DNA of 64,000 bases from Chloroflexota bacterium (GTDB taxonomy: Bacteria > Chloroflexota > Anaerolineae > Anaerolineales > Villigracilaceae), in assembly GCA_024434165.1 (NCBI GenBank), contig QMIW01000001.1, forward strand, positions 124,001 through 188,000, read 5' to 3'. A model generated the notes under the pieces. The model saw nothing but the letters and a program-made list of their open reading frames with translations. It ran no database searches and was not told the DNA's origin. A program made the translations under genes and the position numbers. Positions 1 through 8,030 of the stretch are shown here, piece by piece. Numbering within the stretch: the stretch's first letter is position 1; each line of letters opens with the position of its first letter.

Positions 1-2188
1 GGAACGACGAGCGATGAAAGACCTCCAGTGCGCCCAGCAGTTGCCCTTTAACGATGAGCGGCGTGACGATAAGACCGACCACCCCTTCATCTGCCAGCAG
101 CCCGCCGCGCGGGAAAACATCGGGCTCCTCCTTCACGTTGGCGACCCGCAAAGTACGCCGTTCCAAAGCGGCGCGCCCGGCAATGCCCTGTCCCACCTGC
201 ACCTGGGATCGCTCCGCCTGGGACGAGCGAAAACCGCGTCCGGCGAAGTATTCCAGGCTTTGGGCGTGGGGAACAAACACCAGCACGTCGGCGGCGTCTG
301 CATTGAGCAGGGTGGTAACCTTCTCCAGCAGAATCCCCAATGACACTCGCAGGTCGAAGCTGGAAGTGATGGCGCGGTCAATGGCTTGCAGGGCTTGCAT
401 CTGGTTCAGGCGGCGCACCGTCTCTTCATACAGGGATAAACGATGCAGGGCAATGCCGGTCATTTCCGCCAGCGATTCGATCAGTTTCATCTCCTCCGGC
501 GTGACCTGACGCGGCAGGCGCGCCGAAATGAAGATGACGCCGAGGGTTGCGGCGGCTGAACGGATCGGCACGCATACCCCGCCCCAGCCGGTTGGAATCG
601 TCCTTCCGGCGGGCGCGCGGGCAAGGGGGTCGCTGGCAAACTCAGCCGAGCGGTGTGCCTCCCCGCTGGAGAAGACGCTCCCTGCGATGCCCTCGCCGGG
701 CTTGAGGGGCAGTTCCTGGAATTGCGCGAACCAGCCTCGGGCGACGGCGACGCGCAAGCGCTCTTTATCCGGGTGATATATCCAGACGGCGCCGTCCGTA
801 CAATCCAATGCGGCAAGGGTTTCATCCAACAGGGCGGGAAACATACTCTCCCCGGCTTGCGCCGTGCGCAAAACCGTGGAGACGCGGTTCAGTGCCTCCA
901 GTTCCGCCAGGTGGCGCTGGATTTTCTTCTCCGCCAGCCGGTGATCGGTAACATCCAGCGTCGAGACGATCACTTTGGCAAGGTTGTCCTCGTAGCCGGG
1001 TGCGACCGCCCAGCGAACGCTGACGATGATCTCACTGCCTGTGAGCGTGCGGTCCGTCTCCTCGCGTTCGAAGACGAGCCTGCCGTTTGCCATCTGAATC
1101 AGTTCTTGTTCGAACTGCTCCACCGAAAGGGTCGCCAGAGTATCCGCGAGGCTGCCCAGCAGTTCGCTTTTTTTCCTGGCGTGGTACAACTTCAACGCGG
1201 CGGAATTGACGTCCTGGATCTGCACCAGCGCGGCGCATTCATGGACAAAGCCGGGGTTGGCGCGGAAGTAGGCGGGAAGGTCCTTCACTCCGTTTCGTTT
1301 CAATTTATCCAGGCGCTGTTTTACCTTCGAGAAATCCTCCACCCACAAGGCGATGGGCGAATCTTCGAAAAGTTTGCGATATTCCTCCTCGCTTTTTCGC
1401 AAAGCCTCCTCCGCCTGTTTGCGTTCGGTCACATCGCGGAAGTTGGCGACCAGTGCGTTTGTGTGCGGCTCGGCGAGCAGGTTCGTGCCGGTCACGTCGA
1501 GCCAATGCCATGTTCCGTCCCTGTGAAGCGCGCGGCACTCGAAATGCACGCGGCTCGCTGCATGCCCAAGAATTTTCTCGAACTGCTCTCCCGCCCGCGC
1601 CTGATCGTCCGGATGGATGAAATCAAAGATGGATATGTGAATGGCTTCATTCGGCTGGGCGCCCATGACGTGAAAGGCAGAGGGGGAGACGTATGTGACG
1701 ACCCCCTCGGCGCTGACCAGCGCGATAACGTCGGCGCTGTTTTCGATCAGGGAGCGAAAACGCTTCTCGCTCTCGACCAGGGCCTGCTCGGCGTGCCAGA
1801 GTTCACGCTTCGCCCCGACTTCCTCCAGCGCGCGGCGCACCACCGGCGCCAGGCGCGAGAGACGCTGTTTCAACACATAATCGGTGGCGCCGTTCTTGAG
1901 CGCTTCGATGGCAACCTCTTCGCCGAGCGTTCCCGAAACAAAAATAAACGGCAGGTCGGGCGCAATGGAGCGTGAGTCGGCCAGGGCGTGCAAGCCGTTG
2001 TAATGCGGCATGGAATTATCTGCGAGGATGAGGTCGTACCCGCCCGTCTCGATCTCAGCGATGAAGCGGTGCCGCGAGGCAGCCACTGTCATTTCGCAGG
2101 AAATTCCCTCGGCGAGCAGCGTCTCGCGGATGAGTTCGACATCGCGGGGATCGTCTTCCAGGTGAAGGATGCGGAGGGTCTTTGTCAT
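1..2188 (-). CDS. REC-PAS-GAF sensory protein, C-terminus beyond window
   Basis: Open from an ATG at 2188 to the window edge, 729 codons visible. Residues 1-125 are a receiver domain (acidic pair in LHLEDDP, phospho-acceptor Asp in LILADNSMP, Lys in DYVLKQ). Two or three PAS domains follow (ENSADVIALVS; a second ending NFRDVTERK; a third ending STLDVTDHR), then two GAF domains, the last reaching the edge in GLIVTPLIVKGQLLGALEVF. The missing end could be a histidine kinase, GGDEF or HD-GYP domain; this cannot be decided here. Its ATG overlaps the stop of the upstream receiver gene by 4 bp (ATGA), so it is co-transcribed and translationally coupled. Likely a cytoplasmic phosphorelay output or hybrid sensor fed by the kinase at 2676-4931. 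Confidence 0.88.
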   Translation of the reverse strand, partial: MTKTLRILHLEDDPRDVELIRETLLAEGISCEMTVAASRHRFIAEIETGGYDLILADNSMPHYNGLHALADSRSIAPDLPFIFVSGTLGEEVAIEALKNGATDYVLKQRLSRLAPVVRRALEEVGAKRELWHAEQALVESEKRFRSLIENSADVIALVSAEGVVTYVSPSAFHVMGAQPNEAIHISIFDFIHPDDQARAGEQFEKILGHAASRVHFECRALHRDGTWHWLDVTGTNLLAEPHTNALVANFRDVTERKQAEEALRKSEEEYRKLFEDSPIALWVEDFSKVKQRLDKLKRNGVKDLPAYFRANPGFVHECAALVQIQDVNSAALKLYHARKKSELLGSLADTLATLSVEQFEQELIQMANGRLVFEREETDRTLTGSEIIVSVRWAVAPGYEDNLAKVIVSTLDVTDHRLAEKKIQRHLAELEALNRVSTVLRTAQAGESMFPALLDETLAALDCTDGAVWIYHPDKERLRVAVARGWFAQFQELPLKPGEGIAGSVFSSGEAHRSAEFASDPLARAPAGRTIPTGWGGVCVPIRSAAATLGVIFISARLPRQVTPEEMKLIESLAEMTGIALHRLSLYEETVRRLNQMQALQAIDRAITSSFDLRVSLGILLEKVTTLLNADAADVLVFVPHAQSLEYFAGRGFRSSQAERSQVQVGQGIAGRAALERRTLRVANVKEEPDVFPRGGLLADEGVVGLIVTPLIVKGQLLGALEVFHRSSF

Positions 2189-2667
2189 GGCGTCCGTTTT
2201 TTCAGGCTTCCCGTGTTTTGCTTCCTTATGCTGCCTGGCGGCGGTTCGTTGATCAGCGCCCAAAAGAGCGCCGTCTCCCGCATTGCCTTGATGAAGTCAT
2301 CGAACCCGACCGGCTTCACGACGTAGGCGTTCACGCCCAGTTTGTAGCTTTCGATCAGGTCGCTTTCCTCGCGGGAGGAGGTCAATACCACGATGGGGAT
2401 GAACTTCAGGTTCTCGTCGGATTTGATGCGGCGAAGCACGTCCAACCCGTCCATTTTTGGCATTTTCAAGTCGAGCAGAATGACCGCCGGGTTGCCTTCG
2501 CGGCGCAGCGCATATTCCCCGCGGTGGTAGAGATAATCCATCGCTTGAACGCCGTCATGGACGATCACCACTTCGTTGGCGAAGTTGTATTCATCGAGCG
2601 CCAGCAGGGTCAATTCCACATCTTTTGGGTCGTCTTCCACCAGCAGAACTCGTGCAAGGTCAATCAT
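2185..2667 (-). CDS. Stand-alone response regulator (Rcp1-like)
   Basis: 160-residue single receiver domain. The LLVEDDPKDVEL N-terminus, phospho-acceptor in ILLDLKMPKMDG, Thr/Ser in VLTSS and Lys in YVVKPVGFDDF are those of small regulators paired with phytochrome-like kinases (Rcp1 family). The start at 2667 is chosen over longer in-frame starts because AGGAGG lies 5-6 bases upstream and because residues before it are low-complexity Arg-rich. It begins 8 bp after the histidine kinase gene stops and its own stop overlaps the next gene, giving a three-gene kinase, receiver, REC-PAS-GAF operon. It probably carries the phosphoryl group from the kinase. Confidence 0.93.
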   Translation of the reverse strand: MIDLARVLLVEDDPKDVELTLLALDEYNFANEVVIVHDGVQAMDYLYHRGEYALRREGNPAVILLDLKMPKMDGLDVLRRIKSDENLKFIPIVVLTSSREESDLIESYKLGVNAYVVKPVGFDDFIKAMRETALFWALINEPPPGSIRKQNTGSLKKRTP

Positions 2668-2675
2668 GGTGCCTC

Positions 2676-4931
2676 CTATCCAGCGTCGTCGTCGTTTTTT
2701 TCGAGCCTCAACGGGTCCCGAGGCAATGAAAAATAGAATGCGGCGCCTTCGTTCACAGCCGCCTGCGCCCAAATCCTGCCGCCATGGCGGTGGATGATGC
2801 GGCGGACGTTTGCCAGTCCGACCCCGGTACCTTCGAATTCATCGGCGTGGTGCAGGCGCTGGAAGAGACCGAAGAGTTTGTCGGCGTATTGCATATCGAA
2901 GCCCACGCCGTTATCTCGCACGAAGTACGTGACCTCTCCGCCCCCCTCTGTCTCTCCCCATCCCGCTTTGGCGGGACGGGGAGAGTGTCCCGCAGGGACG
3001 AGGGGAGTAGAGGGGTGAGGCAGGAAGCCCACTGCGATCCTTGCCTGCGCCTGCGGCTTTGTGAACTTCACTGCGTTGGCTATCAGGTTGGTAAAGACCA
3101 GTTTCAGCATCGAGCGGTCGCCGTACACGGGCGGCAGAGGGGCGATCTCCCAAACGATGTCGCGCCCGGCGGTTTCCATGCGCAGATCGTTAATGGTTTC
3201 CCTCGCCAGTTCTTCCATGTGTACCAGGGTCTTCCGAATTTCAGCCCGCCCCATGCGTGAGAAGTTCAGCAGTTCGTCAATCAGGATTCCCATGCGGTTG
3301 GCGGAGGCGGAAACGACTTGGAGATAATGCTGATTTTTTTCGTCGAGCGAGGGCGCATTTTTGAGCAGCAGTTCCACATAACCGGCAACATGTCGCAGCG
3401 GCGCGCGCAGGTCGTGCGAGACGGAGTAGGCGAACGCCTCCAATTCCTTGTTGGCGGCTTCCAGTTCGAGCGCATGGGCTTGCAGGTCCTGGTTGAGGCG
3501 TTTGATCTCCTCTTCGGAGCGTTTGCGTTCGCTGATATCGAGCCAGTAGATTGAAATGCCCTCCGGCGTGGGGTATACGCGGATGTTGTATGTGCCGGGC
3601 GTCAGAACGCCTGTGATTTCAAAGTCCAGCGGCGTCCGCTCTTCCATGACCCTGCGGTAATGCGCCTCGTGCTCTGTGCCGAGGATCTCCGGGAATTTCT
3701 CCCACATGCTTTCCCCGATCAGTTCTTCGGGCGCGAAGCCGACGTTTTGCGCCGCGCGCTGATTGATGTAAGTGATGCGCCAGTCTCTATCCAGCGTAAG
3801 GAACCCGTCCTGAATGCTTTCGAGGATGTCAATGACGCGCTGGTTGCTCAGGTGAAGCGCATCCTGCGCGCGTTTGCGCTCGCCGACCTCCTCTTTCAGC
3901 GACTCGTTTACCTTTTTAAGTTGAACGGTGCGCTCGGCAACGCGCTGTTCCAGTTCCTGGTTCAAATGGCGGGCTTTCTCCTCCGCCTGCCTGCGCTCGG
4001 TAACGTCAATGACGGAAGATTGATAGCCGGTCGGATTCCCATTTTCATCCCACAGGGTTGTCGCTGTGCCGTGCGCGAAATATGTGCTTCCGTCCTTCTT
4101 TCTGGCGGTGTAATCGCCCTCCCAGACGCCGCGCGCGCTGAGCGACCCGAGGATGGCTGTGGCTTCTTCATCCCTTGCGAGGAAAAAGGGGATGGGCTTT
4201 CCGATGACTTCGTCCTTGTTGTCGTATCCCCATTGCTTAAGAAAAGCGTCGTTTACTTCGGTGAGAATGCCGTTGATATCGGCGATGCTGTTTGCCGCGA
4301 TCGAAGCGTCGAAGACGGAATTCTTCAGTTCCAGCGCTTTCTCCACCCGCTTGTGTTCAGTCACATCATGCAGGACGAAAATCAGTATTTCGACTTCGCC
4401 CGAACCGTCCAGCACCGGCACGAGAGCCCAGTCCCAGTATGTGATTCCGCGTTCGGGATGCCTGGGATAGGTGAAGGGTTTTGCAAATATCTGATAAGGC
4501 TTCTTTTCCTCCACCACCCGCTCGAAAATTTCCTTTGCATCGGAGGGGTAGAACTCGAAGTGGTTGTGCCCCGGAAATTCCGACACATCCCGTCCGTCGG
4601 CTTTTGCGTACGCTTCGTTCACGCGGATGAAGTTGAAATCCCTGTCGAGGAGAGCCGCCAGCGAAAGTGTGTGAGAAAAAAAGGATTCCGCGATGCGGGA
4701 CTGCTTCAGAACGGCGTCCACCGCTTCTTTCAGACCCGTTTCCGCCCGGTTTCGACCGGCGGTTTCCTGCGCCCGGTTTTTACCATGAGCCGCTTTGCGG
4801 ATGCCGGTCCGTTTCCCCGTTTTTTTTGAGGTAAGGCTTTTCTTTGTCCCGCCGTTCTTTGCGCGAAGGCGTCCTGCCGGATTGGCGGCGGGCTTTTTCT
4901 TCGGTGACCTGCCATCCTTCTGGGTTTTCAT
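2676..4931 (-). CDS. Multi-PAS sensor histidine kinase
   Basis: 751 residues. A Lys/Arg-rich tail (1-60) is followed by three PAS/PAC units (about 80-195, 200-325 and 365-480), a coiled coil, a HisKA domain with phospho-acceptor His506 in YSVSHDLRAPLRH, and an HATPase_c domain with N, G1 (DNGVGFD) and G2 (GTGVGLAN) boxes. The H-box type is the one found in phytochrome and other cyanobacterial-type kinases, though no GAF/PHY bilin domain is present. No membrane segment is seen, so it is soluble. About 28 codons inside the ATPase domain (between the N and G1 boxes) come from an inserted palindromic repeat. First gene of the sensory operon. Confidence in the class is high; the signal is unknown. 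Confidence 0.93.
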   Translation of the reverse strand: MKTQKDGRSPKKKPAANPAGRLRAKNGGTKKSLTSKKTGKRTGIRKAAHGKNRAQETAGRNRAETGLKEAVDAVLKQSRIAESFFSHTLSLAALLDRDFNFIRVNEAYAKADGRDVSEFPGHNHFEFYPSDAKEIFERVVEEKKPYQIFAKPFTYPRHPERGITYWDWALVPVLDGSGEVEILIFVLHDVTEHKRVEKALELKNSVFDASIAANSIADINGILTEVNDAFLKQWGYDNKDEVIGKPIPFFLARDEEATAILGSLSARGVWEGDYTARKKDGSTYFAHGTATTLWDENGNPTGYQSSVIDVTERRQAEEKARHLNQELEQRVAERTVQLKKVNESLKEEVGERKRAQDALHLSNQRVIDILESIQDGFLTLDRDWRITYINQRAAQNVGFAPEELIGESMWEKFPEILGTEHEAHYRRVMEERTPLDFEITGVLTPGTYNIRVYPTPEGISIYWLDISERKRSEEEIKRLNQDLQAHALELEAANKELEAFAYSVSHDLRAPLRHVAGYVELLLKNAPSLDEKNQHYLQVVSASANRMGILIDELLNFSRMGRAEIRKTLVHMEELARETINDLRMETAGRDIVWEIAPLPPVYGDRSMLKLVFTNLIANAVKFTKPQAQARIAVGFLPHPSTPLVPAGHSPRPAKAGWGETEGGGEVTYFVRDNGVGFDMQYADKLFGLFQRLHHADEFEGTGVGLANVRRIIHRHGGRIWAQAAVNEGAAFYFSLPRDPLRLEKNDDDAG
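2937..3028 (-). repeat. Palindromic repeat inserted in histidine kinase gene
   Basis: The DNA is rich in inverted CCCCTC/GAGGGG and GGGACGGGGAGAG-like pieces (for example TCCCGCTTTGGCGGGA, a perfect hairpin). In protein it gives a Pro/Gly-rich run absent from related kinases and lying in the loop before the G1 box. The reading frame is kept. Similar CCCTCTCC/GGAGAGGG hairpins are inserted in thiQ at 47937-48014. Confidence 0.7.
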
Positions 4932-4980
4932 AAAAAATGCCTTTCAAAGCCATGAGTCACTAAGGCTGAAGGCATTTTTT
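4932..4980 (-). terminator. Hairpin with T-run abutting the kinase start codon
   Basis: Inverted arms AAAAAATGCCTT and AAGGCATTTTTT flank an inner GCC/GGC pairing. Read on the minus strand, the T-run ends directly at the ATG of the kinase gene (4931). It may end transcripts coming from either side or act as an attenuator in the kinase leader; a TATACT box at about 5088-5093 (minus) could be the promoter of that leader. Confidence 0.5.
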
Positions 4981-5147
4981 CGGTGAGACGGGCCAACCTC
5001 TCTCGTTGCGCTCGCCCCAAATTGTTTGGATGGTCCGTATCACTCCCAGAGCGGTTAGGATCATGGATGCCGAGTTGGATACCACCTCCAGTATAGCACC
5101 ATTGGGGCGCGGGCAGGAGCCGTATTGCGCGCCGACTCCAGATTTTA

Positions 5148-5175
5148 TTGACACTCCGCCCCTTTGCGGTATAAT
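5148..5175 (+). promoter_or_regulatory. Promoter of tRNA-Lys
   Basis: TTGACA at 5148-5153, 16-bp spacer, TATAAT at 5170-5175: both boxes match the sigma-70 consensus exactly. The tRNA begins 19 bp after the -10 box. Confidence 0.9.
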
Positions 5176-5194
5176 ACCGCCCGCACAAATTTTT

Positions 5195-5269
5195 GGCTCC
5201 GTAGCTCAATGGCAGAGCAGTTGACTCTTAATCAATTGGTTGAGCGTTCGACCCGCTCCGGAGTCACCA
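5195..5269 (+). tRNA. tRNA-Lys (anticodon CUU)
   Basis: 75 nt folds into a full cloverleaf: acceptor GGCTCCG/CGGAGTC (one G-U), D stem GCTC/GAGC, anticodon stem GTTGA/TCAAT with loop CTCTTAA (anticodon CTT), variable loop TGGTT, T stem GAGCG/CGCTC with TTCGACC loop, discriminator A and encoded CCA (5267-5269). A single-gene transcription unit with its own promoter and terminator. Confidence 0.97.
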
Positions 5270-5270
5270 G

Positions 5271-5302
5271 AAAAAACATCCCGGTTCAGGGATGTTTTTT
5301 TG
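5271..5302 (+). terminator. Intrinsic terminator of tRNA-Lys
   Basis: AAAAAACATCCC / GGGATGTTTTTTT with a 6-nt loop, starting two bases after the encoded CCA. Confidence 0.93.
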
Positions 5303-5314
5303 ATTCAGGTTCCA

Positions 5315-5436
5315 CCGTTTTTAACGGGAAAACTATTTCCAAACACCAATCCCCTTTGTGCATTGGGTGTCATTTCGGCAGGCTCAATGCACCGCCTTTG
5401 CAGTGAGGCGTTTTCCCGTTCGTTACGGGAGAGCCA
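5315..5436. repeat. Dispersed repeat fragments (CCCGT..ACGGG palindrome)
   Basis: The gap between the tRNA and the DUF554 gene holds short palindromes: CCGTTTTTAACGGG at about 5317 and TTTCCCGTTCGTTACGGGAGAGCC at about 5412, the latter running into the 3' end of the DUF554 gene. The same unit, in the other orientation, lies at 15936-15964. No gene is seen here. Confidence 0.55.
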
Positions 5437-6133
5437 ACTTTTCCACCACCCACACAATCAACGGCGCGGCTGCCAGCGCAGGCAAAAAATTCCCCACGCG
5501 GATTTTCTTGATCTCCAAAAGGTTGCTGATCGCCAGCCCCACTAAAATCACGCCGCCGGCGGCGGTCATTTCGTTCATCATCGGCTCGCTGATGACGGCG
5601 CTCAACGTCCCCGCCAGCAGGCTGATGCCGCCCTGATACACGAGCACGACCAGCGAGGAGAACAACACCCCAACCCCCAGGGTGGACGCAAATGCAACCG
5701 CCGCGAATCCATCCAGCGTGGATTTGACCGCCAGCAGATTGTAATTGCCGGTCAAACCGTCCTGGATCGAGCCGAGGATGGTCATGGGTCCGACGCAGAA
5801 GAGCAGCGAGGCGACCATGAACCCGCGCACGAAGCGGGAGCCTGCGCCCTCCTCGGAGTCGCGGGAGAAGCGCTTTTCGAGAGTTTGTCCCAGCGCCTGC
5901 AAACCGTCTTCGATCCGCCACCATTCGCCGAGCAGTGTGCCGATGATGATCGCGCCCAGCACGATCAACTGGTTTTCGCTTTTCAGGAACATTTGCAAGC
6001 CCATCACGGCGGTGAACAGCCCCATGCCCGCGATGACCGTGCTCTTGAACCGCTCCGGGATGCGCGAGCCGAAGATCAACCCGATTGCGCCGCCCGTCAA
6101 CACGGCGATGACATTGATAATCGTTCCGGTCAT
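5423..6133 (-). CDS. DUF554 family integral membrane protein
   Basis: 236 residues, six to seven hydrophobic segments, starting MTGTIINVIAVLTGGAIG and containing the family's GPMTILGSIQDGL and STLDGFAAVAFASTLGVGVLFS stretches. Function of the family (YdfK-like) is not established; it is a transporter-like membrane protein. The start at 6133 is preferred to upstream in-frame codons because the family begins with this hydrophobic segment and an AAGGAAA ribosome site precedes it. The last codons overlap a dispersed repeat. Downstream of the adenosyltransferase gene on the same strand, separated by a palindrome at 6153-6183. Confidence 0.88.
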   Translation of the reverse strand: MTGTIINVIAVLTGGAIGLIFGSRIPERFKSTVIAGMGLFTAVMGLQMFLKSENQLIVLGAIIIGTLLGEWWRIEDGLQALGQTLEKRFSRDSEEGAGSRFVRGFMVASLLFCVGPMTILGSIQDGLTGNYNLLAVKSTLDGFAAVAFASTLGVGVLFSSLVVLVYQGGISLLAGTLSAVISEPMMNEMTAAGGVILVGLAISNLLEIKKIRVGNFLPALAAAPLIVWVVEKLALP

Positions 6134-6152
6134 GATTTTCCTTCGATACATG

Positions 6153-6183
6153 GACTTCGGAAGTCTCTGAGACTTCCGAAGTC
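6153..6183. repeat. 15-bp-arm palindrome
   Basis: Perfect inverted repeat, arms GACTTCGGAAGTCTC and GAGACTTCCGAAGTC around a single T, between the adenosyltransferase and DUF554 genes. No T-run follows, so a dispersed palindrome or processing site is likelier than a terminator. Confidence 0.75.
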
Positions 6184-6191
6184 TGGTCTCT

Positions 6192-6734
6192 TTACGGTTT
6201 TGCCAGCGAAGTCTTTCTGCCTTCGTGCTGGTTTTCCAGCAATTCAAGCACAAAGCACAGCGAGGATAAACGGTTGAGGTATCTTTGCAAATGCGGGTTG
6301 ACCACCACCTCGCCGTCATACAGTTCCACCACGCGCCGCTCCGCCCGGCGGATGACCGCGCGCGCCAGCGAGAGCGCCGCGCCGCCCAGGGTGTCGCCCG
6401 GCAGGATGAATTCCTTCGGCATCTCCACCACTTTGCTCAATTCGTCGGTCTCGCGCTCGAGCCACTTGACTCGTTCTTCATCGATGCTGCGGAACTTTTC
6501 CGCGTTCTCCGGCGTGGCGGCAACTTCCGCCATCAGCTTGTATAAATCCCGCTGGGCAGCAAGCAGGATGCGGGGCGTCTGAGGCGCGGCGCATTGGGCG
6601 CGGGCAAGCCCGAGCGCGGCAGAGGCTTCATCCAGCGTGCCGACCGTTTCCATCCGAACATGATATTTTGGCACGCGCCCCTCGCCGAGGAGTCCGGTCG
6701 TGCCGTCGTCGCCTTTGGCAGTGTAAAACGTCAT
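6192..6734 (-). CDS. pduO: Corrinoid adenosyltransferase, PduO type
   Basis: 180 residues, the full length of PduO-type ATP:cob(I)alamin adenosyltransferases, which attach the 5'-deoxyadenosyl group to cobalt to make coenzyme B12. Diagnostic pieces are the N-terminal ATP-binding TAKGDDGTTGLLGEGRV, the VGTLDEASAALG motif and the C-terminal RYLNRLSSLCFVLEL. Cytoplasmic. A TATAAT box ends 6 bp before the ATG, so the transcript is probably leaderless and the promoter is divergent from that of the gene at 6790. No other cobalamin gene is in the window. Confidence 0.95.
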   Translation of the reverse strand: MTFYTAKGDDGTTGLLGEGRVPKYHVRMETVGTLDEASAALGLARAQCAAPQTPRILLAAQRDLYKLMAEVAATPENAEKFRSIDEERVKWLERETDELSKVVEMPKEFILPGDTLGGAALSLARAVIRRAERRVVELYDGEVVVNPHLQRYLNRLSSLCFVLELLENQHEGRKTSLAKP

Positions 6735-6740
6735 GCGGGC

Positions 6741-6782
6741 ATTATAACCACTTAATCATTCCCGATGGGGACTGGGTATAAT
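6741..6782. promoter_or_regulatory. Divergent -10 boxes for two leaderless genes
   Basis: TATAAT on the minus strand at 6746-6741 lies 6 bp before the ATG at 6734; TATAAT on the plus strand at 6777-6782 lies 7 bp before the ATG at 6790. The whole intergenic space is 55 bp, so the two promoters must share or overlap their upstream elements. Confidence 0.75.
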
Positions 6783-6789
6783 GTCGCCC

Positions 6790-7413
6790 ATGCTTCTTCG
6801 ATACCATGTTGAAATGACCCGCGCGGCGCTCAGTCCGTATTTCAGCGAACGTGCTTTGGAGATCATCATCGCCGCGAACCTCAGGCAGGACGACCTGAAG
6901 AATCAATTCGGGCACGATGAAATCCATTACGACAACAACGCCATCGCAAAGGGCGACCGTTACATCATCGAGCAGCGCGGCTACGTGATTGCGACCCTGC
7001 TCTCGCCGGGCATCCTTTCGGCATGGATCGCGTTTGGCAGACTGCTGCACACGGCGCAGGATTTCTACTCTCATACCAATTACGTGACCCTGTGGCTGGA
7101 GCAGTTTGACGGAACGCCTCCCGCCCCGGCGGAGATTGATCCGCTTCAGATGGATCTGGTCAAAAGCCCGCGGCTGCATTCCGGCAAAATCTACCTGCCC
7201 ATGGATGCGCTGGCGTTCATCCCGTTCCTGCGCCCGCTGGCGTTGAGGTTGCTGCCAAAGGATTCGCACACGTGGATGAACCTCGACTCCCCCGCGCAGG
7301 GACCGAAGTTCCCTTACGCCATTGCCGCCGGGACGAAGCGCACCGAACACGAATTCGACCTGCTGTGGAAGATCCTCACCCCGGAGATGCTGGCGAAGTT
7401 TACAGACAAGTAG
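6790..7413 (+). CDS. HetC / zinc-phospholipase-C-like protein
   Basis: 207 residues. The segment GRLLHTAQDFYSHTNYVTLW matches the metal-binding helix of the Het-C/zinc-dependent phospholipase C fold (HTxxDxxxH), and an upstream GHDEIHYDN could supply further ligands. Function is unproven; a phospholipid-cleaving or stress role is possible. No signal peptide. An ATG at 6781 lies within the TATAAT box, so the ATG at 6790, 7 bp after the box, is taken as the start of a leaderless message. No partner gene. Confidence 0.72.
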   Translation: MLLRYHVEMTRAALSPYFSERALEIIIAANLRQDDLKNQFGHDEIHYDNNAIAKGDRYIIEQRGYVIATLLSPGILSAWIAFGRLLHTAQDFYSHTNYVTLWLEQFDGTPPAPAEIDPLQMDLVKSPRLHSGKIYLPMDALAFIPFLRPLALRLLPKDSHTWMNLDSPAQGPKFPYAIAAGTKRTEHEFDLLWKILTPEMLAKFTDK

Positions 7414-7510
7414 GGGCGACCCGTCAACACTGGATGCAGTTTCAATCTACAAGAAAGGGGCGCCCCTGCTGGCGCCGCATACCGTATCGCGCTGTATTTC
7501 TCAAGAAAGG

Positions 7511-7516
7511 TATAAT
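7511..7516 (+). promoter_or_regulatory. -10 box of leaderless yqeY
   Basis: TATAAT followed by exactly 7 bp and the ATG at 7524; no Shine-Dalgarno sequence fits between. Confidence 0.75.
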
Positions 7517-7523
7517 CAACCTC

Positions 7524-7970
7524 ATGGATACAAAAGCAAAATTAAACGAAGCGGTAAAAGAAGCGATGAAAAGCGGCGACGAAGTCCGCAAACGCACCAT
7601 CCGCATGGCGCTTGCCGCCGTGAAACAGGCGGAGGTGGATAAACGCGCCGAACTCGACGACATGACGGTCGTGGCGTTGATTCAGAAAGAGGTCAAGAAC
7701 CGGCGCGAAGCGCTGGAGGAGGCGAAGAAAGCCAACCGCGCCGATTTGGCTTCCGAGAACGAAGCCGAGATCAGGGTGCTGGAGGAATTCCTGCCCAAAG
7801 CCATGCCCATCGAGGAATTGCGCGCGCTGGTGCAAGCCGCCATTGCAGAGACGGGCGCATCCGCCCCGGGCGACATGGGCAAAGTGATGAAGGTCGTCAT
7901 GCCCAAAGTTGCCGGGCGCGCCCCGAACGACATGATCAGCGCAACCGTGAAGGAATTGCTCGCCAGGTGA
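7524..7970 (+). CDS. yqeY: GatB/YqeY domain protein
   Basis: 148 residues, the standard length of stand-alone YqeY proteins: helical N-terminal half (MRTIRMALAAVKQAEVDKR-like region, EEALEEAKKANR) and C-terminal EFLPKAMPIEELRALV plus GDMGKVMKVVMPKVAGRAPNDMISATVKELL. The family shares a tRNA-binding domain with the amidotransferase subunit GatB, but its own role is not settled. The ATG is taken because TATAAT lies 7 bp upstream (leaderless) and the family begins here. It is followed by its own terminator, so it is monocistronic. Confidence 0.94.
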   Translation: MDTKAKLNEAVKEAMKSGDEVRKRTIRMALAAVKQAEVDKRAELDDMTVVALIQKEVKNRREALEEAKKANRADLASENEAEIRVLEEFLPKAMPIEELRALVQAAIAETGASAPGDMGKVMKVVMPKVAGRAPNDMISATVKELLAR

Positions 7971-7976
7971 TTGAGC

Positions 7977-8030
7977 GCCGCAGAGCGGCAGGCGCGTTTC
8001 CAGCGTCCGCCGCTCTGCGGGCTGTTTTTT
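7977..8030 (+). terminator. Terminator after yqeY
   Basis: CCGCAGAGCGGC pairs with GCCGCTCTGCGG, inner GGCGC/GCG pairing, then GCTGTTTTTT. It ends directly at the ATG of the next gene (8031), which supports that ATG over the in-frame TTG at 7971. Confidence 0.88.

Noticed and set aside
653-1975. Plus-strand 440-codon open frame
   Set aside because: Antisense to the REC-PAS-GAF gene, no recognisable domain; open because of GC-rich codon bias.
6781-6789. ATG at 6781 as start of the HetC-like gene
   Set aside because: It is part of the TATAAT box; the next ATG has the 7-nt spacing seen at other genes.
7971-8030. TTG start for the 7TM-HD gene
   Set aside because: The extra codons are the yqeY terminator hairpin.
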